A DNA stretch of 64,000 bases, taken from contig OW387142.1 in NCBI GenBank assembly GCA_936440205.1, positions 19,124,736 through 19,188,735 on the forward strand, in the 5' to 3' direction. Positions 1 through 63,017 of this stretch are shown here, piece after piece. This DNA comes from Lepidonotus clava. Lineage: Eukaryota > Annelida > Polychaeta > Phyllodocida > Polynoidae. A program made the translations under genes and the position numbers. The notes below the pieces were generated by a model. That model searched no databases and was not told the DNA's origin. It worked only from the letters and a program-made list of their open reading frames with translations. Numbering within the stretch: the first letter of the stretch is position 1; each line of letters opens with the position of its first letter.

Positions 1-236
1 AGGTACGTTTTGGTTATCTAGACAAAAAGTACCTTTAGGTTCGATAGTTATTGTGGATATCAGGACATTCTTGATGCCATGAAATGTATAAAAAATTTAA
101 CAGTTTATCAAAATCATCTTTCCGATGGTTGTACCATTTTGTATCTTTTGAAAGCTAGTTGTTTAGTAGAAATATTGTCCATCGAATAGAAATCAAAGAA
201 GGCTATTAACTTTTTGAATAATGGTTTACTACTATA

Positions 237-1215
237 GTGGGGTCTGTTAAGGTCATTTTTTTGAGAAATTGTTACACAGCGGATAAAAGCACCAAATTTG
301 GTATGAGGCACCTCTGAGGCATAACTATCAAATTTGGAAGGGGAGCCACGTTGAAATATCAATAGGACGGATGTGAGGGCCCAAAAACCAATATGGCCGA
401 CTTTTACTGTAAAATTTCTCATATCTCAGCTTCTAAAAAGACTAAAGAGACATGGTTGATGTCAAAATGGAGGGATTATGGGTCAGGGAACTCAATTATT
501 TATGTTTCAAGTCAATGCGGAAATCCAAAATCCAAGATGGCTGACCAATTTTGAGAAATATTATGATTTTTAGCTACTAAGGCATAAGGCCAAGGGAAAT
601 GGTTCCAATATCAGTTGTTAATAGCCTAGAGGGCTCAATAAATATGATATTCATCCAATACAATACCATACATTTCAAAATGGCTGAATTCATTAGCATG
701 ATACCTTTGATAGTGACCGCGGATTCCGAAATAATTCAAAAGAAAGGATATAGACTTTACTCATTTGCCACAAGATTTCTTGATTTCATTTGGTATGATG
801 ATCCTCTGGGAGCCCTTAATTGAATTTAAAAGGGGAGCCACCTTGAAATATCAATATAACCCTGACAGGGGCCAAAAATCCAATATGGCTGACTTTTATT
901 GAAATAATCTTATATCTCAGCTTCTGAAATGCCTAGAAACACATTGCTATTGTCCAGATTGGTGGATTATAGATCAGGGAATCCAATTATTTACCTTGCG
1001 AATCTATAAAATAGGTCTAATCGAAGCTAGCCAAAAGTTTTGGTCAAATACCTTAAATTTCAAATGCTCAAAACATACAAAATTTGTCAAAATTTCATTT
1101 TGGTATTTCAAGATGGCTCCCCTTCTAGATTCAATAGTTATGCCTCAGAGGTGCCTCATGCAAAATTTGGTGCTTTTATCCGCCGCGTAACGAAAATGTT
1201 GTTAACAGACCCCAC
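237..1215. repeat. GTGGGGTCTGTTAA-family DNA element, copy 1 (complete)
   Basis: 979 bp, flanked by TA on both sides (235-236 and 1216-1217), as for Tc1/mariner-type insertion. The outer 15 bp are inverted repeats (GTGGGGTCTGTTAA / TTAACAGACCCCAC), and a weaker inverted match extends over the first 130 bp (GCGGATAAAAGCACCAAAT, GAGGCACCTCTGAGGCATAA). It also contains a direct duplication, as the block around 335-520 resembles the block around 830-1010. No gene. Other copies or pieces: 26954-27884, about 30203-31131, about 49780-50660, 53752-54055 and 58474-58685. Confidence 0.8.
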
Positions 1216-1379
1216 TACTAGGCCATTTCATGAAAACGTTGTGAAAAGGTTATTTGCATCAGTTCTTGTTGTTGTGTGGACAGGATTATCACTGACGACC
1301 AGAAGTAGTAGTTAGCTCGGTTCACACCACTGACTGCACCCTGCGGCCCAGTAAGATGATTTGCCTTCTTTATTCTCAG

Positions 1380-50896
<49,517 letters not shown>

Positions 50897-51660
50897 GGAC
50901 TTTTGCAGTTGACTCATACCAGACATTGCATGGTTTACCCTTTGAGGACGCACGCTACTAGCCAGATTGATGACTATATCTACGTCAAAGTAAATTGGAG
51001 AAGTGGGTTAATATGAGATGTCATGCCTACCCGGCCCGTTACTGTATAGCCAATGTCATACTTTACCAGGAAATAGTCGTATTAAATGTGTCTCAATCTG
51101 CTTAAGATTGAGTATAAGGCTCTTATAAATGGCCTTAACCATCTGAAAAGCAGGAGTTGCTTTTGCGTTAATTTTTCTAATCAAGAACTAACATTGAGCT
51201 GATCGGCTGGTCTCGAAGATAATTTAGCTAAACTGTACAAGATATTAAGTTTTATAGCGTTTGCAACGGTTTTGAGTTTTGTGACTATTTGCCCAATTCG
51301 AATTATTATGCTATTATGCTAAGACCCTTGATTTACGACCAAGTTCTCTATACCTACCATCCTAATTGGCTGCAATACTCAGTATTGAGCAATCTTCCAC
51401 CTGAGGGACATGCTGACCCCTCTATCAAAATCAATTATCAAATAATTATAATCAATGTTGTTGTTTTTTGTAAATCATCATTTATATCCGAAATAGATCT
51501 ACACAATAATTTAATTAATGTAATGAAAAGGGAGAGATTCTTCTGGACCTCTATTATTATTCTACATGTAGTGATGCTACAAAATTGACGTCGTCTGCAT
51601 GATAAGCTATGTTTAGAAATTGTGGAACGTTGACTGCACCTGTTAGAACCAGTGTACTGC
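50897..51660 (+). other. Probable 3' UTR and flank of gene 1
   Basis: ATTAAA at 51081-51086 is a candidate polyadenylation signal. A short hairpin CTCAATCT-GCTTA-AGATTGAG follows at about 51092-51112. The rest is AT-rich with no gene. The ORF over 51289-51588 has no recognisable domain. Confidence 0.45.
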
Positions 51661-52391
51661 CTGGAGACATTTTCAGAACAAAATCGTTATTAAAGATTCT
51701 TGTAAAAAGATGTTCTTTAAGATAAGAGAGGTTTTAAGGGGGGAAAGGGAATTCTTTGTAAAAGCTCTTTTTGTTATTAATTTTGTTATGAAATACCCGC
51801 CTGGTTTGATTTGGGGGTTATGCCAACAATTTTTCTCGGGTGTATTCAATAGGTATTCAACAAGTTTTGCAAAATGTTAGATTGAATGAATACAACGTTT
51901 GCCAACAGAAATTAGAAATTTCTATATAATCAGTCTCTTCTACTAGATTAGGGTTTATTGGTTTATTTCAAAAGATTGACACTTGTTTAAGAAGTTTGGG
52001 TCAAGACATCTTTATTAAAGCTCTGGAGGCTATTTCATAACAAAATAATAAGAAACGGGTGAATCTTAGTACCTGAAATAAGATATTCTTAATTCAAAGT
52101 TGATGCTAAATTGTACAAAGATGCTTTTTAAGAATCGATTGATTCTTAACATCATGTTATGAAATACCTAGGTAAAATTACTTTCTTACCTGTGTTTTGC
52201 CATTGATATAACATTGACCATACTGGGTCTAAGATCAGGTTGTAGGTCTCTTTAATGAACAAAGATTTTCTATACAGCCTTTACAAAGAATTATTTTTTT
52301 CTTCTTAAAACCTCTTTTATCTTTAAGAAAATCTTATTACAACAAAGAAAAAGAATCTTTAACTAAGATTTTGTTCTGAAAATGCCTCCAG
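51661..52391. mobile_element. MITE with CTGGAGRCATTTTCAGAAC ends
   Basis: CTGGAGACATTTTCAGAACA on the left and TGTTCTGAAAATGCCTCCAG on the right are inverted repeats. The similarity runs inward for about 80 bp with gaps (TTAAAGATTCTT, AAGATAAGAGAGGTTTTAAG). About 730 bp, non-coding. Internal GTTATGAAATACC words recur in both orientations. No target duplication seen. It ends 8 bp before the next MITE. Confidence 0.65.
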
Positions 52392-52399
52392 AAGGCTAA

Positions 52400-52857
52400 A
52401 GCCGGGTTTCCACCGAACGATTTTTGTGGATAGTTCCTAACAACAATGAAGGACTGTAAAAAATAAAAATCGTTGCCCATTTTAGTCATTCTGAAAGGCA
52501 CAATTTCTTGTTTCCACTAAACAACTAAAATACTGATATCTGAACGATTCTTAGACAATCTGCACGACTTTTCTGAACGACAGAGCTTAGAAAAGTCAGG
52601 GAACAATAGATTTAATTGCTTTTAATTGCTCTTGGAAAAAATCTTTGGGATTTGTCGTCCAGAAATATTAAACAGGTTAGATATTTGGTCGTTGGTGAAT
52701 CGTTCAGAAAGGGCGTTCAGAAAGGTCGTTTGCAGTCGTTCAGAAATGTCTTTACCACCGATTTTGTGTTTCCACTGAACAATTTTACTAACGACCACAA
52801 AAGATTTGTGAATCGTTCATGGTCGTTAGTATAATGTCGTTCGGTGGAAACAGGCCT
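52400..52857. mobile_element. Harbinger-type MITE with TTTCCACCGAACGA ends
   Basis: The left end AGCCGGGTTTCCACCGAACG and the right end, which reads AGGCCTGTTTCCACCGAACG on the reverse strand, are flanked by TAA (52397-52399 and 52858-52860). 458 bp with many CGTTCAGAAA / GTCGTT words in the interior. The TWA duplication and AGGCC start match PIF/Harbinger. A decayed relative lies at about 55700-56074. Confidence 0.8.
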
Positions 52858-53133
52858 TAAAGTGCAGCACTACGACAATAGAATGTAAGACAGGTTGATC
52901 AGGTCTATTTTTGTTTTTATAAATCAACTCTGCTCTGGAAGAAAATCTGAATGACAGGGAAGTCAAAACGATTGCAATGAAACAAGAGATCGTTTGGGCT
53001 CGTCATTTCTAATCTAGAAACAATAACAAATGATAATATATTTTATGTAAAACGTATACTTTAAGTAAAAAAGAAAATTGAATCGTCTATGAGAAAACAA
53101 GACTTAGAACGGATGGTCACCATACACCGTCAC
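52858..53133. other. Intergenic sequence without recognised elements
   Basis: About 275 bp of AT-rich sequence. Nothing recognised. Confidence 0.5.
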
Positions 53134-53390
53134 CAGACCCGTACCCAGGGTCTGCTGGGGGGGGGGGGGAGGAGTGGCGGCGAGTGGAACTTCTGCCTAT
53201 ATTTTCAATCATTTTAACTTGAAAAGGGGGATGGCGAGCAGAAAAAAGTGGAACTTTTCAATATTTTCCTACTAATTTGAGGGTTTTTTACATTACATTT
53301 TGGAAGGGAAGGTGGAACTTTTGGAAACGTTTCCTTTGTGTGTGTGGGGGGGGGGGGGGCCCACCACCCCCTCCCCCTAGTTACGGGCCT
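53134..53390. mobile_element. hAT-type MITE with CAGACCCGTACCCAGGG ends
   Basis: The left end CAGACCCGTACCCAGGG and the right end CCCCTAGTTACGGGCCTG are imperfect inverted repeats (CAGGCCCGTAACTAGGGG on the reverse strand), a common non-autonomous hAT form. It contains two G-runs (53155-53170 and 53346-53358). No coding capacity. Confidence 0.6.
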
Positions 53391-53751
53391 GCGCCGTCCT
53401 CTCAAGTGCTTCATTCGATTATATCGTAAGAGAAACTGTTTATTGTACATATTTTTATACGAGACAGAGCTGTAGTCCACAATTTCAAAAGTCACACACA
53501 TTTGTGTGATTCTGTACATGAATAAAATGATGATCCATTGTTGATGTGTCGAGTAGGTGAAAGGTAGCACCATCAACCTTTTGCAACATTGAGAGGATTG
53601 TATCTGTTAAATACTCAATAAATAAAGCAAATTATTTACACTACCTGGCTTGTGACTTCTAAGTAATAACTTTGGATATGGATCAAGTTTTCTATTTACA
53701 GATAGCAGTTGAAAATGATCCATGGAACATTCAGAGTTGTAAGACCTAGTA

Positions 53752-54055
53752 ATGGGGTCTGTTAACAAAATTTCCGTTACAGAGTGGATAACAGCACCAA
53801 ATTTGGTATGAGGCACGTCTGGGGCATAACTATCTAGAAGGGGAACCACCTTGAAATATCAAAATGAAATACTGACAAATTTTGTATGCTTTAGTATTAG
53901 AAATATAAGGTATTAACTAAATTTATCATTGACCATTTTGGATTAGATCTCTTGTGTAGATTCAAAAGGCAAACAATTAAATTCCCTGTCCTTCAAGCTC
54001 CAAATTTTGACACCAACAATGGTTTTCTAGGCATTAAATATAAGATTATTTTAGT
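53752..54055. repeat. GTGGGGTCTGTTAA-family fragment, copy 5
   Basis: It starts ATGGGGTCTGTTAAC and continues CAAATTTGGTATGAGGCAC and GAAGGGGAACCACCTTGAAATATC, matching the reverse complement of the right end of the copy at 237-1215. It stops abruptly near 54055, so only one end is present. Confidence 0.7.
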
Positions 54056-54842
54056 GCGCAAGAGATGAAGACATCTTTCAAAAACATTTAGACAAAGTCG
54101 GTTAATTTGATTAGTGTCTCATGTCTGGGTACGAAATGTAGCGATGTCATTCCAAAAATAACTGTTAAAATTAGGTATTGTGAGATGTTGTTCATTTTAT
54201 TACATGAAATCCGTTATGGGACACTTATCAACATCTATCTGATTAGCCTGATTTGTTTCGAAAATATTATCCTGTATCTCAATCTGTGTCAAAGTTTTAC
54301 CATTTACTTGCAAAGACGATATTTCGAAAGCGGGTGAAAAGAAAGTTGAATGATCAAAACATCTTTTTAAATAGTTCTAGGTCAAAAAAAATATTCTTTT
54401 GTATAATTGTCAAATAACAGTACAACGTACAAATAAGCCCCTACCTAGAAGATGTTCCATTTAGAATGTTTTGTGGCGTTTTGAGGTTTCAAAGCAAAGA
54501 GATGTATTTCTGAATTACAGATATCTAAGGAAATAGTTATCTTACTGACATCATATCTAATTCAAACAATCATACATTTCATTGGTCAATCCATTTCATT
54601 TTTTCTTTATACAATTTTAATTATTCTCGTCATTTATAAGTTCCCCAAGACTCTCTGAATGCTTTATAAATCTTCTTTAGTGTGCTATCTTAATGTGTAT
54701 GGTGCGCAGTAGGACAGAATTCTTCATGAAACATGCCAATAACTCTATGAAGTCAAATATTATTTCTTCCTGAAAACAGTGTAGTCATCCTAGAAAAGGG
54801 ACTTGTCAACATTTTCTCAGAGACATCGCACACCTCCGTAAC
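54056..54842. other. Intergenic sequence upstream of gene 2
   Basis: About 790 bp, AT-rich. I see no gene or repeat; distal regulatory sequence of gene 2 may lie here but nothing shows it. Confidence 0.45.
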
Positions 54843-54850
54843 TATATAAG
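54843..54850 (+). promoter_or_regulatory. TATA box of gene 2
   Basis: TATATAAG lies about 225 bp upstream of the gene 2 start codon. A pyrimidine-A initiator-like TCAATCTCA lies about 25-30 bp downstream (54866-54875). This would give a 5' UTR of about 200 bases without an intron. It is inferred from position; a secreted effector with a tight TATA promoter is plausible. Confidence 0.6.
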
Positions 54851-55070
54851 ACGGCTACATTCAACTCAATCTCATAAAGAGTACCACTTTTTGTACGTTC
54901 CTGATGATCCAAATATCTCTCTATTTGTTCCCTTTGTACCGTCTGTCACGCTGCCTCGTGCGCCCGTCGACCCATATCTAAGTGTATTAGGCCGTGACTA
55001 TTTTCCCCAGACTGCTTCCCTGTCTGTTTTATTCCTTGCCACCCGGACTAGTCAGCATTTGAAGGCCATT

Positions 55071-55140
55071 ATGAAGGGTACTATCTTGGTTGGATTTTGT
55101 TTCAGCATCGGGCTGTCAATAGCTGGAGTTTATGGTCAAG
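55071..55140 (+). CDS. Gene 2 exon 1: signal peptide
   Basis: ATG at 55071 starts M-K-G-T-I-L-V-G-F-C-F-S-I-G-L-S-I-A-G-V: a short basic n-region and a hydrophobic core with a V-Y-G-Q cleavage context. Donor GTAAGC at 55141, phase 1, which joins correctly to the first CUB exon. An upstream in-frame ATG at 54891 would put a long non-hydrophobic stretch ahead of the signal and is less likely. Confidence 0.85.
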
Positions 55141-58100
55141 GTAAGCTAATTATCTGCAAATAGAAATATGCATCGCTACATTTCACTTTACATGCTGAAA
55201 GCACCCAAGGCTGAGTTGAAAAAACCACAGACGTTTATGATACTCTGCACATGTCCATGTATCCTACAGGGTTGGCCGTTATCTATGAATAAATAGTTTT
55301 CTGTTTTTGGATTTTTCTCATATAAAGAATTTGATTCTTAGAAAGATACTACCAGAGAGCAATGAAAGTAATTTCTTTACAAGTTGTCATAAACATCAAA
55401 CCTAATAATCCAATTAATCTTTTTGATGATAGGATTCGGTTGATCTATTTTGTACAAAAAGGCAAAAACATGTGCAAACACAGGATTGCTACTGGTTATG
55501 TGCCATTCAGGCTCTGGACTCTGGACTGAGGGGACATTTTACGCTGGCCAAAACATGATAGTAAATTGAGATACAATATCAAATCAATATCAACGACATT
55601 TTACATGTTTGCTTGTGTTTCTACTAGAGGTTTCTTTTTAGTAAATCTGATAGGTTTGGATTTGTGTCTACTCTTTGAGCAATTGAGAACAGTCTACCAT
55701 TTTAGTTTTCCACAAAAAAGGTATGTTGTTTCCGCTGAACGAGTGAAAGGAAAATCGATATGTCTGGGAGGTCCTAGATGACTTTTTCTAGGTACGTAGA
55801 GACCCAATCGAAGGGGGGAACAAAAGAAACCTTTAAGTGGTGTTGGTATAAAGCGTGGGCTTTAGATGTCCAAAATATCTAACGGGTTAGATATTTTGTT
55901 GTTCATAGATTTTACTGTCATTTGTGATTGTTTGTGGTTGATTGCAATCGCCCAAAACACACATTTTGGGTATGTACTGAACAATTATACTAACAACAAC
56001 AAAAAGATGATTGAATCTATGACTGTTGTTCACGGTCATTAACACAATGTCGTTTGGTGGGCTTTATGACCTTAGGTGCAATATTGCTCATCCGCATTCA
56101 TGTAGCATTTATGAGTATAATGAAAATATCAAATATCTTTAAAATGTGGATTGAACTTTAAATAATGTAGAACAACGTATAATACTTATTGTTTGCCAGT
56201 ATCATAGGTAGCTGTAATGAGATTAAAGTGTCATCATTTTTTTCTGTATTAAATAGTTAAGGGATAGCCATTTCAAGCCAGATAAGATGTTAGTTTTACC
56301 ATCTTATCCAATTTGGATAGCAAGCATATTTGGTGGCTTCAAATTGAAACACTTTTTTAGGGCTTCCCCATAGTTAAGGTATATGAAGTGAAGTGACCTA
56401 GTTACCGAAAAGCCCCAAAAGTGTGCAGAGTGGGGTACTGTGCAGGTTCGTGGGAAAGGTGTATATTGATTGTACATAGCTAACTAGAAAGAAAATGAAT
56501 TCATGGTAGAAATAATTCTTCCATTATATGGAAAATGGCATCAACATAGATAATAATCCTCAACATGGATTGCAATCTGTAATGAATTTTTCTATATTCC
56601 TATGGTCATACAGGGGGATTCTAAAACAATGTTGCCATCTGCCTTCAGTTGAACAATCCATACCCAATTTGTTTCCTTTGATATTAGAGTTGGCATGTTC
56701 CTCAGATAAATGTGATTACCTATTAAAGTTTTCCATAGGAAGCGCTAGGATAAGATGTTCAATATACAACTCTTGGTATAGAGCAGACATTCATAAATTA
56801 TACCATTATTTAGCACTTGGGATCGCAATAAAGGACATGTGAAATACCGCATCTGTAAATGCTCTTGTTCCAGGCTTATAATGGAATAGTAAAGTAATAC
56901 AATTAATAAAGTAATTATAGATAAAAAATTTAAAATGTTATAAAATACGTGTTTCTATAACATCAAATCAGTACGTTAGAAACAAGCTATGTGTAGATTT
57001 CGGTGTTAGTGTCAACAATAATATTTGTTTCCTATCATTATTGTTCATATACCTAAGGTCGACAGTCCCCCCGGTATTGCCAGAACCGCTCGTGGCCCCG
57101 TCTGGCCGGTCGGAGGGGACGGTTCCAGTCCGCACCACCCCCCTCCTACACCGGCCAGTCCCTCCGGTGTGGCTGGACCATCGCTGGAAACTCACAGCAG
57201 GTTGGTACGCAGCATTCGGTTAATAAGTGATAATAATACAGAGGTCATTTGGGTTAGGTGACATATTTCAAGCAAAACAAAGACCAAGGACGCCATCTAT
57301 ATGTGTATACGTTAAATTAATGGTACTGTACATGTACTTGAAGGCATTCCACTCAACTGGTGGATTACTCATAATAGTACCACTTGACAAAATGATTGGT
57401 ACTATTTCACAATATTGTAAATCATGTTAAATGTACCAAATCAATGCTCCCCTCTAAAAAGGACCCTTTTTTGTTCCAATGTGTGAAGGCACAATAAACT
57501 ATCTAAATCAATTGAATGTGGTTTACAATGCGGTGTTACTAAATTACAATCATTCTCACTATATTTATACAATGAACAAAGTAGTGTAATAATATTTCTT
57601 TTTATTCCTAGCTTGCAAAATCCAGCGTCCATTCTACAGTGTAACACATCAACAGAATAGTAGTAATTTCTATACAACTTTGGACAGATACAGGAGGCAT
57701 TATTCCGTAAAATCTGTAGATCTCTTTTTTGACCTATTAGGGTCGACGTCAAAACTCAGAAGGAGCGACTCTGAGATGCTGTGGTAGGCTGCAGCAGGAT
57801 GCAGCAGGATGTTAGTTATAACCCATCTATGCCACTGGGTGGCTGCAGCATGATTCCAAAACCCCATTGCCATGTCAATAAGGGTGCCAGGCATAGCGGC
57901 CTCCTGTGGGGAATTAAACGTCTCCCCTTCTATATGATATGAGTACAATTGCTACCATGGGGAGCTAATATACTGCAATACATCTGCAGACTAGCCTAGA
58001 TTATGATACATGCTGGGAAATTTATATAGTAACAGGGGCTTAAGCATTATACCATTTTATGAACCCTGGTATTCTTTATGGTTTTACATAATGGGAAACT

Positions 58101-61100
58101 AGAAATGAGTATTTTTCCAATTGAGATCTACATATTTGTTGGCTTGGTTTGAAAATGTAACCATTAGAGATAGAAATATTATGGCAACAGTGTCTTTGTC
58201 TACAAAATAAGTCAAACTTAACCTGCAGACACATAGAATGCTGTCAATCATCTATCCAAGGTAGGGAGAATTGCAGGAGCATTGTTTGCAAAATAGATGT
58301 TTCTCATCAATCGTTTGTCACATTTTAACCAGTTTACTACTATTTGTCTTTTTGTGCTAATGTGAGACATTGCACATAAGATCATAGTAAGGTTGTAGCC
58401 AGTTAACTCGTAAGTTTGTGTGACGACAGGATGGAACCCACAATCCGAAGGTGCACAAAGGGCTCACAAGTGCTTATGGGGACAGGAAACAAAATTTTCG
58501 TTACTGAGCAGATAAAAGCACCAAGTTTTGTATGAGGTACATCTGAGGCATAGCTATGAAATCTGGAAGTGGACCCACCTTGAAATACCTTATGTAGACT
58601 CCAAAGGTAAACAATTAAGTGCCCTGTCCCTTAATCTCCCAATTTTGACACTTACGATATGTTTCTATGCATTTCAGAAACTAACCACTAACATCCAACC
58701 TACAGTAATTGACATGCATGTTATATAAGGAGTATGAAGGTGTTGAACGAATATGATGTAACAGGAGAGGGCAAAGAGCTGGTCTCCTAGTGTACCGCAG
58801 ATGACCACATACAAGTAAACGCTTTCTGTGCAAATGACCATAGCACAAATCAAATTGTATTTCACACTAAACTGAGTAGTTTGAGTACTTACAGCAATAG
58901 CCCGTATTATGTAGGTGCAAAAATGTGGGCTACATTGCCGAGTCATATACAACATTCATCTGATAAATATTCCTTTCAGACATATCTAGATCAACGGTTT
59001 ACCCAAGGCTTGTTGTAAGCTTAAATTGACTTCACTTAACTTAGTGAGTCACTTCAATTCAATGCTGTCGACGAGATTTACTATCTAGAGTTGGAAGTTA
59101 ATATTGCCTCTTACTGATTCATCCCTTGTTTAACTCAGCGAGGATTGATTGATTGATTTATATGTATGTGTATTATATCCCAAGTTCATGACAATTATTA
59201 TCAAGGTGCTGTTATTATTAAGTCCTTCACGCGTAACTTAGTATGGACTGACTGATTGTAAGAATATATTTTTGAATCATCATATGTGTATACCTACATG
59301 GAAGAACACTTATTAAGTGATTGTGGTTAATAAAAAAAAAAAAAAAAAAAAAAAAACCTTATTATCAACACAATCTGGGTCTATACCAGGATATCGATGA
59401 CTTTTGAAACAGCACAGCATTAGGATATCGTCAGTACTTCAAGCGTTTATTCCCAACATCTCTAATCATAAACACTTTCTATCTCTACAAATAATCATGG
59501 AATTGTAATCCGCTCTGTGATATTTCACTTAATTTCAGACTATTCGGGTGACACTCGAGAATGTCAGTATACGAGGCTCGAGATGGTACGGTTCCTGTTA
59601 TAGTGGCGACTACGTCCGGATCTATGACGGTTACAACAGTCAGGGTAGATTACTGCGGGCCCTGTGTGGGACCTACAGCCAGCCCATCACCGTCTCCAGC
59701 ACCTCCAGCGCCATGCACCTGAACTACTCCACCAGCAACGTGGGGACGTCCAGCTTTACCGGACGGTATGAACTGGTTAGGAGGCGCACGCCTCCACCCG
59801 TTCCCCGACCCACACTACCACCGGTAATCTCTCTCGTAACGTCACCTCCACAACAAGGTTATTAGGGTTTGAGTATTTACATGCATTCTTCCTTCTCTCT
59901 ATACGATGATACATAAATTTGTCTTTTATCTATTATTTAAATGTTTCATTTGGCATTGAACAAAACTCCTCACTGACACCTATATTTTCCTATTATATTG
60001 ATAACATGGTTGTCTTTTGTCAAAAAGATTGTTCATACTTTAAACAATTAAAAGATAAGTATATGATAGTGGAAGAGTCTTAGCTTTGACTGTCATGAAG
60101 ACTATATTATGCATGTATTTGCCAGTGATTTGGTATTCTGGTGACTGCGCAAACTACACTAATGTCTTGAACGATACTCTGGAGAGCATGAAATTTACTA
60201 ACAAAATGAAGTTACATGCATTTATGTGGTAAGCTGTGTAAGTGTGTATTGCTGGACAGGTGTCTTCTACAGCCAGGGCCAGGTGGTGGCTCCCTCTGGT
60301 TATACATGGGCCATACACAGCCAGGGCTATAGACCCATGCTCTAACAAAGGTTGACTTTTTCATCATTTTACAGCCATTTATGAAGCATGATAATCACAC
60401 CATAGGAACTTTAGATTCATTTATTGGATACCTGAGGATGTAGATGACATTATTGTCTTTCCTTTAAGTGGTTATACAACATTATAGTCCAATTTCTGAT
60501 GATTTGATGTGCAAAAAAGCTTTCATATCACAAATTTTCACATTTTCAACCGAATCCTATAGTAAATCCCCATAGAGAATCTCTGAAATCGTCAATTTTT
60601 GCACTTTTTGACCATTTTGAATTTTTAAAGATTTAGCTGTAAAATAATTAATATACATAACAGCCACTAACATTATACATCATTGTAATCTTCAAATAAA
60701 GACAGATATACCTGATATATTTATTTTCACATATCACAAACATTACATTCTTTTTATAGAGCCTCAAATCAGATTGCATGACATAATAGTAAAAGTTTTT
60801 TTCATTTTTCCGACTTTGGTTCTAAATAGAATGTTTTCATTCTTTGATATATTTTACAAAACAAGACTGGATGGATTGTCAAATTCATTCTGAATCGTAT
60901 GGTATATGAAGTAATGCTGTAGCTCATTTACCTAGAAAGTTATGGTTGTTTGAAAAAAATGCCTTTTTCCATAACTTTTAAAGTCACCCTTTCTTAGTGC
61001 ATAGGTGGTGGCTCCCTCTGGTTACAGGTGTCTCCCACTGCCAAGGCCAGGTGGGGGCTCCCTCTTATTACAAGTGTCTTCAACAGCCAGGGCCAGGTGG

Positions 61101-62959
61101 TTTTGAGTGTATTCATTTATTAAGATCGATTGTGATGTTGATGGATTAATAGTGGTCCTGACATTTGAACCACCACTATACCTACCACGTCTACCTACAT
61201 AGATTGTGATGTTGTCTGATTTAATGAAAAATCAATCAAAGTACAATTTTACTTATACATTTGATTTGTACCTATTTGGAAAATATTCGTCCTATATACT
61301 AGACCATCAAAGTGTATATTATATATAGATGAATAAACATTATTTGTACATCCTTAACTATATATAACACATATATTTTGGTGTGCAATGAATGTCTTGT
61401 ATTCTTGGGTTTTCATGATAAACATAAATGTTGAAGCTGTTATAAAACCAGTACCTACAGGGAATACCATGGTCCAAGACCCCTAAATTCGACACTGAGA
61501 CAGCATCATTTGTTAAAATCGACATGGTATATGGGCCTTAGTTACAGGAAGAAAAAACATTAACGACATGACATGGCCTTTTTCTTAAATTCAATATGAG
61601 ACAAAGGGGTCACTTAGAGGCGACATGGGACATTGAGAATTAAATGACAGTCGTCATAGTTTTTTCTTATAATTCTTGGACATCCGACATTGGGACCCCC
61701 CTCCCCTCCCCAAATCAAGGGCTCCAATACCTCCGACCCCATATTCAATTCCTGTGCGCCAAATCTAAACCCGGTCATTTAATGACCCAATGTTTTCATA
61801 TATCTACTCTGGTGCCCTCTTTGTTTCATAACGGTATATTGTATTCGGTCCTAGCCAACCCGGAGCGCTGCCAAGGGACCCAGGTATTACGCACACGATT
61901 TGGACGCTTCCGGTCGACTTCACTGGCCAGGCGCGCTGGGTCGTTCCTGTCGTGTGCCTGGAGCATCCGGGGGACCAGCCGTCAGGTACTACCACTGCCA
62001 ATTTAGGTTGTAAAAATATATGATATTATGTATAACATAGAAAATATATGATGTTTCAAACAAAAAGAATAGTTGTACAAAGTATGTGTAACCACACGTT
62101 CCGTACGAAGTGGAAAATTGAAAAATCTGCGGCACTTTCCTTGGCCATTTTACCCTCTATTATAAACTCAAACCCGAATCCTACTCCATGACTCATGATA
62201 TCCACGGCATCAACTAAGCTTAGTTACATGGAGACCTTGGGGTTGCAGCAGTTCTTATAATCTGCAGGTTGTAGCATTGACGATTACCAGCCTGTCCATC
62301 CCTCGGAGTCTGTATGGCTGCTCGGACAGGCTGAGGGTGTACGACGCCCCTTACAGGGACCCCCGGCGCCTGATGCGGACACTCTGTGGGTCCTTCAGCA
62401 GCCTCAGCCTGGTCAGCAGGGGCAGCAGTATGTACTTGGACTACAGGACCTCCAGAAGGGACCAGTCCAGGTTCTCCGGCTATTACTTTCTGAGGAACCG
62501 CGTGATAACAACACCAACACCACCACCAACAACAACAACAACAACGATGACGACAACGACAACAACACCGCCCATACCCGTCATTACAGGTTAGGTGATC
62601 TAAACCTTTAGGTTCCTAAGACTAGTAAGAGGCGTTCTTCAAGATGGTTGTGTTTAAAGTAATAACTTATTATTGAACGCACAGTTCTTTTCATACTGCG
62701 ATGCTATACTTAATTGACCTATTTGAATTATTCCAATCTGCACCTTTCCTTTTGAACTACTCCCTATAGATAGAGCGACATGCGAGTCCTCTAACCGCGC
62801 TGGCCTGTGGGTTCTCCTTAACAGAGGACAGTTGGGCACCCCACGCTCCTACACCTTCCCGCGGTCTGTCCGCTGTACGTGGGCCCTGGGTGTTCAAGAT
62901 GCGATGGTTAGTTCTTATCAATGCAATAAGTGTCACTTAGTCCGTCAATAGAGTTCTGA

Positions 62960-63017
<58 letters not shown>

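Noticed and set aside
51289-51588. Small gene downstream of gene 1
   Set aside because: No domain, no splice or promoter signal, AT-rich codon make-up unlike the host exons.
54891-55070. Upstream start for gene 2 at 54891
   Set aside because: It would place 60 non-hydrophobic residues before an otherwise ideal signal peptide; the ATG at 55071 fits better.
56528-56842. Small gene in gene 2 intron 1
   Set aside because: A 104-codon frame without recognisable domain or signal peptide; likely chance in an intron.
57441-57948. Minus-strand gene in gene 2 intron 2
   Set aside because: Two short frames without domain or consistent splice sites.
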